From: Parelaphostrongylus tenuis
Lineage: Eukaryota > Nematoda > Chromadorea > Rhabditida > Metastrongylidae
NCBI GenBank assembly: GCA_019055375.1
Contig: JAHQIW010007234.1
Location: 682,001 to 746,000 of the forward strand
Length of the DNA stretch: 64,000 bases
Direction of reading: 5' to 3'
Shown here: one piece after another, positions 58,362-64,000 of the stretch
Layout of the letters: each line of letters begins with the position of its first letter
How positions within the stretch are numbered: position 1 is the stretch's first letter
Notes under the pieces: generated by a model
What the model was told of the DNA's origin: nothing
Databases searched by the model: none
The model's input: the letters and a program-made list of their open reading frames with translations, nothing else
Made by a program: the position numbers and the translations under genes

Positions 58362-58979
58362 TTAACTAATTCCGTACACCAACACACAACCAGTAAAGTA
58401 AGTCGTACGACGACAAACCGGTTATTCCAATTTGGAGTTGTAATTAACCAGCTTTTGCGGTGATCTACCTGGAAAACATTACCGTATACCTGGAACAATT
58501 ACGCCGCGAAAATGGAAATCTTGAGGATCTACGGGGTTACGAAAACGTTCGTATTCTCGCCTTTTCAGAACAGATTATTAGATCCGGCTCAGTGACGACT
58601 TAGAGCAGAGCTGACCCCTGCCCTTTTGACTTGCCGACACCGAGTGTTATGCACGCGGGTGGGGGGAATCTCTTCCCTCTGTATTTCCTTTCATAAGCTC
58701 TATGAAAGGAACCAGGGAGATGACGAGTAAATCGACTGAAACGTACCAAAAACAAAGGTAACTTCGCTACTTTTACCTAGGAAATGGGGCGCTTATGAAG
58801 CGTCCCCTATTTTTAGAAAAAATCGAGCAAAATGCGCAAAAGTACACTTTCTTCAAAATCGATGGGGAAAGCAGATAGACAGCTTATTCTAAACAAAATC
58901 TGATCGGCTTAGTCGGCGCTAGATGCTATCAACTACGATCTCTAATGGATAATTAGACCAGTTTGTTTACGAAACAACA

Positions 58980-59390
58980 AAACAACAACAACAACAACGG
59001 GCAACACTATGACGTCATTCATCAAGAGACGCAGAACTACATGAGAAGGACGAGCCGCGGATGGGACGAAACGGGATCCAGAAAAGAAAAGCCACAAAAT
59101 GAGGCCGAAGTATAAGAGCCTAATGATAGCCGCGCGCGACGTCGCGCCATAGTCTTTGAAGTCGCCGCCGCCGCTACGCTACCGCAACGCAGCCGCTTCA
59201 AAGGGACGCCGACGTGGGCGGTGCGCTGGTGGTGGCGGCAGATGAAAGAAAAGGGATGTGGGTGCGGCGGCGGTCGAGAACTTTCATTGGCGCCGTCGTA
59301 TGCGAGTTGAACGACGACAACGACGACGACGACGATGACGACAACAGCTGTAGATCGTATAACTCTCTCTCTCTCTCGTTCTCTCAACGG
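58980..59390. promoter_or_regulatory. GC-rich island with CGACGA/CAACAA tracts, candidate promoter
   Basis: CpG-rich DNA (GCCGCCGCCGCTACG, GCGGTGCGCTGGTGGTGGCG) with (CAA)n at 58979-58996 and a (GAC)n tract near 59315-59345, standing out from AT-rich surroundings. It lies about 6.4 kb 5' of the first axin exon found on the minus strand, so it could hold a distal promoter or first exon. There is no direct evidence of transcription. Confidence 0.3.
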
Positions 59391-59980
59391 GACTACGACG
59401 ATTTCGCAAGCGCTACCGGGGATTCCCAGTCCCTAACGGGGGCGCCCCCTTCCCTATCATCTACAGTGTCCGAGTGAAAAGCTCTGGAGGATCTCCTCTG
59501 TAAAAGAACACATCGGTTGCGAGCCTCTGTACCTTTGGGAAATGAGCTTTTCGGGCTCTGAAATTCGTGGGGATTGTCTAGAGGTGAGACTTTGGCAGAA
59601 AGTTTGAAAAACATCAAAGTAGTAACTTACCTAGGAAATAAGAACCCTCCCATATCTGCGAGGATTTGCGGTCGACGATCAGCTGAACATTCCAGCGGTA
59701 GAACGTTCTACTAAGGACATAATCTAACTTTCAACAAGACGGCGACGACTTCACGAGCGCTACCGGGAATTCCCAGCTCCCCATTGGGGATTCGCCCAAT
59801 TTGATTTGCAGAGCTCAGTCGAAAACTTGTAGAAGATCTCCTCTGTGAAAGAACGGAATACTTGAGATTTCCCATTCCTTGGGGAGTTGAGATTTCTGCG
59901 CCCTAGAATCCTTGGAGATTGTACAGAGATAAGGCTGAGAAGAAAAGGCTTAACAAACACTGAAGCAGTAATATACCAAA
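59390..59980. repeat. Diverged direct repeat, two units
   Basis: Units 59390-59640 and 59735-59980 share, in the same orientation, AGCGCTACCGGG, ATTCCCAG, GAAGATCTCCTCTGT-like, AAGAAC and 'CTTGGAGATTGT..AGAG'. They are spaced 345 bp apart. The sequence type is not recognised. Similar 'CTACTTTTACCTAGGAAAT' pieces occur at 58765 and after unit 1. Confidence 0.7.
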
Positions 59981-60371
59981 AGAATAACCTTATGAATAAA
60001 GAATCGCCTATTTTAGTGGGGAATGTTAGTCGACGAGTAGTCGAATATTTTAACTATAGAACTTTTCGTTAAAGGGCATAGTCCATGTCATCGATCTGCA
60101 TAGGAGCACTTGTCATCTACATTTATCCTACGTTTACTGCAACTACAATTTGTAGCGATCGTTTCGAGTTTGAAATAGGTCGCCTGAGACATTGTCGGGT
60201 CACCCAGCCTTTCTAATGACGAATATCTCCGTCGGTGATGTGATATTAAGTAGAATGCGAAAATTTTGAGCTAAACAAGGCTTTTTTCTAGCTTCTCTCT
60301 CAAGGTTTTCACTTTACAACAAAAGTTGAGGTGATTAACATCAATAATGCTACTGTTAATTATATGAAAAC

Positions 60372-60672
60372 GAAGCGCATGTGTCCCAGTGGTTAGAGGT
60401 GTTCTGCATCGCACACGAGGTCGATGGTTCGATCTCGCACTCTCGGCTCACCAAGCCATGCATAAGTTCGAGGTTGGTGAATTTGTACCAGACTGGTCTC
60501 AGAATTGTCTAGGGGGATAAACAGTACTGACTGGATACAGCCGGAGGCCACCGTGAGTCATTATAGAGAGCAGATATGCATTCAGTCACCTCAAACGAAG
60601 TTCAGAAAATGAAGAGGGATGCATAGCGCATCTCTTATGGATTGATCAACGCCGAGAGCTTTTTTCTTCCAT
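60372..60672 (+). mobile_element. tRNA-derived SINE, family A, copy 8
   Basis: GAAGCGCATGTGTCCCAGTGG, GATGGTTCGATCTCGCAC, GAGGTTGGTGAATTTGTACC, GAGGCCACCGTGAGTCATTA and GATTGATCAACGCCGAGAGC. Diverged in the A box. Confidence 0.92.
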
Positions 60673-60689
60673 CCTAAAAGAAAACAACT

Positions 60690-60930
60690 GAGGCACATGT
60701 GGCACAGTGCTTAGAGGCGTCTTGCAAAACACACATAGTTGATGGTTCGAATCCGCTCTCCAGGTTTATAATGACTATCATCCATTCATTCGAGGTCGGC
60801 AAATTAGTATCAAAGTCGACTGAATGGATAACAGAACTAGCATGATACATTGGTAAGCCGCCGATTATCACTGTTCAGGACACACATGCACTTAGTCAGC
60901 CCTAATGATGCTTTGTAAAGTCGAGAGACA
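60690..60930 (+). mobile_element. tRNA-derived SINE, family A, copy 9 (old)
   Basis: GGCACATGTGGCACAGTGC, GATGGTTCGAATCCGC, CGAGGTCGGCAAATTAGTATC and GGATAACAGAACTAGCATGA follow the family order at lower similarity. It lies in tandem directly after copy 8. Confidence 0.8.
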
Positions 60931-60934
60931 TGTT

Positions 60935-62560
60935 TTTGTCAGTGAATGATTAGTGCTACAACGCTCTATTATCTATCCTTTGACTGACGCTTCAATTGAA
61001 AGGTCCGAAATAGCAAAGCAAAAAAGGCAGCACTTAGAACCCACTTCAACATTGAATCACATAATTACTGGGTATCACACTGGGAGTATTATTTGTATAT
61101 ACTTAATCGTGCCGTTTTTATATTGTTTCAACTCCGAGAATGCTTTTATATTCTCATAGTTTACTCATTGATCCATGAACCTTTTCATCCGTGGGTCGCA
61201 GGCGGTAAAGCGTTGCCTGAACTACGTCCTGCAATAGATAGCATCTGCAAGTACTCTATTTTATGATCCTTCTTTTTGTTTTCCAAGACCATGAAGTGTG
61301 TCCTCCATTTCACCTCGATAAGAACCTGGGGTAAACTGACTGGAGAATGCACGAAAAGTGGATCAGGTCCGCTATCAACATGTTAAGCCATTTTTTGTGA
61401 TGAGCCCAGCACCCATGACTTTATCATACCCTCGCAAGAAGCAAATTCATATAGTACCTCCTTACCAAAGAAAGAACATAAATAAAAGCCATTATGTGAA
61501 AAATGAAATGCGTTTACGTCCTTCGAATGTGCTCTTCAGGAAGCAGCCATGGCGGCAACAAGAATAAGTGAGGATTGTAGTGTTCCCAAGGGAATCACTT
61601 GATGACCTCAACTGCGACACGCAGGTGACACAAGTGAAACAGCCATTAAATTTCGGTACTGATATGGCATCACTATTGTGGATAACGATGTGAACACGCT
61701 CTGAGGTCAGTAAGGTCAGCATAATAGCGTTTGAATAGGACTTTAATTGTGCTTAGTGAGAAACTCAAACGCTGGTGGATTGGATTTCGTTTAAACTTTT
61801 ATTTATCCCGTCTCTTTTTCACCGCACGCCATAAAGTGCAATGGATGTGAGGCCGTGTGAAGGGGTAATCTCGGAATCGAAGCCTAACTATAACTCTGAG
61901 TTTTGCTCACAACTCAGAATTTGTATATTTTATAATTTGTTTTGATGTTTCTGAGTGCCGACTGCGTTCTACAGCTAGATTTAATAATTCCATCGGGGTC
62001 TTTCATGCTAATACGGAGTCCGACACTTTCATCCGGGAGCTTGACCAAATGTAGGACAATATCATAAATTACCGTCCTCCCGGTATCAAAGTACTTGCAA
62101 AAACCGAGTTTACCTCAAGTTCATAAGAAGGGGGTGATTACCAGTAGTGATGTGGACACAAATACCTCAATCAGCATCAAATCATCCTTTGGGTCCCACA
62201 CACAAAAATTCCATGTCATCATTCTACGAGAGAGGAAGGACAGGAGAACCAATATACCCAATTAGATGATGACATCCTTGCTGACGGTGAAGAGACGATT
62301 TCACAGCCAAGCATCGACGTAATAGACTTTACCACTTACCCATCTGTTAGCAATCATAACATCTCATATGGGATCCTATCAACTCGCTTGCTCATTCGTT
62401 CTCTCCAACCTCTGCATAGCTAGAATATCTTAGTCATGAACGATTGCTGAAAAAACTTGTGCAGTCAGTGAGGGCGAGCTAAAGCCGCTTTATAATAGAT
62501 TGGAAAGTAATCCGCAATAAGAAGTTTCAAAATTGGCTATTGAAGAGTTTATCGCCAGAT
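60935..62560. other. No recognised gene
   Basis: Only short open frames without family motifs are present. 61960-62320 contains phrases that may be a strongly decayed transposon, but I cannot assign it. Confidence 0.5.
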
Positions 62561-62584
62561 TGAACCAGTGGACTCAAAAATACT

Positions 62585-63023
62585 TACCTACTTACTTACT
62601 TCGAACTTGGCCAGTCCGTCTTCACTAGTTGTGCACACTCCAGCACAAATTCCTCCATTCTTCCCTTTGCTGCGCGACAGTCATCTATGGAGGTGGCTTA
62701 TTTTGAGCATGGCGGCTGCTGCGAGTGTCATACCGTGTTCTGAAAGATATGGGCAGCTGCGAGTACAGCTTCTTAATTTTTTTCAACGAAGACGTCGCCC
62801 TTTGTGTAGGTGGTCGTCCTCGAGGACGCGTAAATTGTCGTGGAATCCGCTCTACAGTTCTTTTCGTCCATCTGACGTCTGTTCTTCTCAGGATATGACC
62901 GGTCCATCCGTATTTCGCTATAGATGTATAGACCTCTGGGTCAGGAACATGGGATAGATCTCGAAGATCTGAGCTATGCAAGCCGACCAGATGTAGTGTG
63001 CGCCGACTAAACTCAGAAGACAT
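62585..63023 (-). pseudogene. RTE-type retrotransposon 3' fragment
   Basis: Minus strand: SSDLRDLSHVPDPEVYTSIAK, YGWTGHILRRTDVRWTKRTV and RPRGRPPTQRATSS match the C-terminal tail of RTE reverse transcriptases (compare KIRWAGHVMRF...GRPLTRW in 34.3-36.1 kb), followed by EEFVLECAQLVKTDWPSS. The 3' end is a microsatellite tail (AAGT)n at 62581-62599, typical of RTE insertions. Belongs to a different subfamily from the 34-kb copy. Confidence 0.8.
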
Positions 63024-63029
63024 CGTTCA

Positions 63030-64000
63030 AGCGCTCCGTGAGTTGTTCGTAGCAGTCTTGACGTGGTCGAAAGTATCAGCCCACGTCTCTTCATCAGCCC
63101 GAACGTAAAAATGGGATGAGAAAATTCAAAACAATTTGATCTAGCATTTTTACTTGGTTCTTTGTCACTATCAAAATTTACAAGAGGACATTCAAGAATA
63201 AAATTAGAAATATTTTTCAGAGCCCTGTAAAGCAAAAGCAACAACCGCTTCCGATTGCTGATTAAAATCAGAGGCGAAGTTGTTCTTCTAAAACATTTCC
63301 CAGTGATACGCATAAGCATACGCTGAAATAAAAGCAAGAGCTGATTCTTCTCTGACAAAACCACTACCGATATCACATCTGCACACATATCCTAGTTCCT
63401 ATCATCGCTATGAAATGACTTTTTATAAAAATAAATAAATTATTTCAATTTTGTTCAAGACGAACAATGAACATAAGTTGTGATTACGGTGACTTTGTGG
63501 AGGTATTCAGTCAGAGATAGTAACTAAAGAGAAGGCGAAAAATGAGAGCGCCGAACAGTGAAGAACACATATACGAAGTGACGATGACGAAAAAAGAGGT
63601 GGTTTTATATTTTATAAACTCACCTGCTTACCCTTTAATGTTGATGAGTCCACGGAAATATGTGATTTCGCATCTCTCGAAGCTCTGCTATGAAACTAAG
63701 AACAACATCTCAACCATGTCAAGTAGTTTTTTCCTACAATTTATAGAGTTCTGTAGCAAACATTTATGCATGTATCTGTGCACCTCCTCATTATTTTTTC
63801 CAATCTGCTTAAGCACTTTGTTCTATTATGTGTATACCTATTGAAAGTAGTTATCTCATTAGTTGCCACAGTTCTTACTACAAAATTCTGTACCACTTTT
63901 ACACTTCACTTTTTGCGACCATTTGAGTTCGATCTCACTCAATCAGCTGCTAATCTACCACCTACAATCAGAAGACGCCACTTTAAATTACTAGAGCACT
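63030..64000. other. No recognised gene
   Basis: AT-rich with short ORFs only. A plus-strand open frame at 63542-63844 (MRAPNSEEHIYEVTMTKKEV...) has no motif I can identify. Confidence 0.4.

Noticed and set aside
58730..58760. GATGACGAGTAAATCGACTGAAACG as a hammerhead
   Set aside because: First core residue changed and no stem II pairing.
59037..59477. ORFs with poly-Asp or poly-Val
   Set aside because: Translations of a (GAC)n tract; no splice or domain support.
1..64000. CRISPR arrays, bacterial operons, rRNA genes
   Set aside because: No regularly spaced short direct repeats, no ribosome-binding-site-led ORFs and no rRNA-like conserved blocks were seen.

Overview
The window is nuclear DNA of a nematode, most likely a clade V (strongylid-type) parasite. 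The signs are many short exons, acceptors of the form TTTCAG, AT-rich introns, a strongly diverged axin with a worm-like exon layout, and a dense load of tRNA-derived SINEs, RTE-type LINE, mariner and piggyBac relics and fold-back MITEs. The clade is inferred from general features, not from a database match. No prokaryotic or viral segment is seen.

Layout. (1) At 0.14-4.8 kb and 13.9-22.0 kb lie two diverged copies of one segment. Each carries the tail of a kinesin-12-like gene followed by a gene for a two-finger divergent GATA factor. The copy at 13.9 kb also keeps much of the kinesin motor, with a frameshifting G-run, a second 1-base shift, an in-frame stop and a substituted switch I serine, so it looks like a pseudogene. 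The GATA finger exons are open and phase-compatible in both copies. (2) At 5-12.6 kb is a repeat field: a mariner-type TIR element, microsatellites, a canonical hammerhead ribozyme at 7.02 kb, a TTAA MITE, two long fold-back elements and SINEs, then a very G-rich block (12.95-13.43 kb). (3) At 20.5-25.7 kb is an array of piggyBac-like elements; two of them retain only the C-terminal cysteine-rich exon of the transposase. (4) At 26-40 kb the sequence is gene-poor, with decayed duplicated exons, a palindromic hammerhead element (32.3 kb), a 5'-truncated RTE retrotransposon with a 12-bp target duplication (34.3-36.1 kb) and a second hammerhead locus (37.1 kb). (5) At 41.1-52.6 kb on the minus strand is the main functional gene, an axin (PRY-1/AXL-like) scaffold: 13 exons read by hand, every junction phase-consistent, with an RGS domain at the start and a DIX domain at the end. 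(6) At 52.7-64 kb are SINEs, fold-back elements, a mariner relic, a GC-rich candidate promoter region near 59.2 kb, a diverged direct repeat and a second RTE fragment.

The axin is a beta-catenin destruction-complex scaffold and the GATA pair are putative DNA-binding regulators. Nothing else in the window is clearly a working host gene. The most striking feature is the repeated hammerhead (self-cleaving) ribozyme motifs: two have a complete consensus core, one is near-complete, and at least five are decayed. Several sit in inverted pairs.
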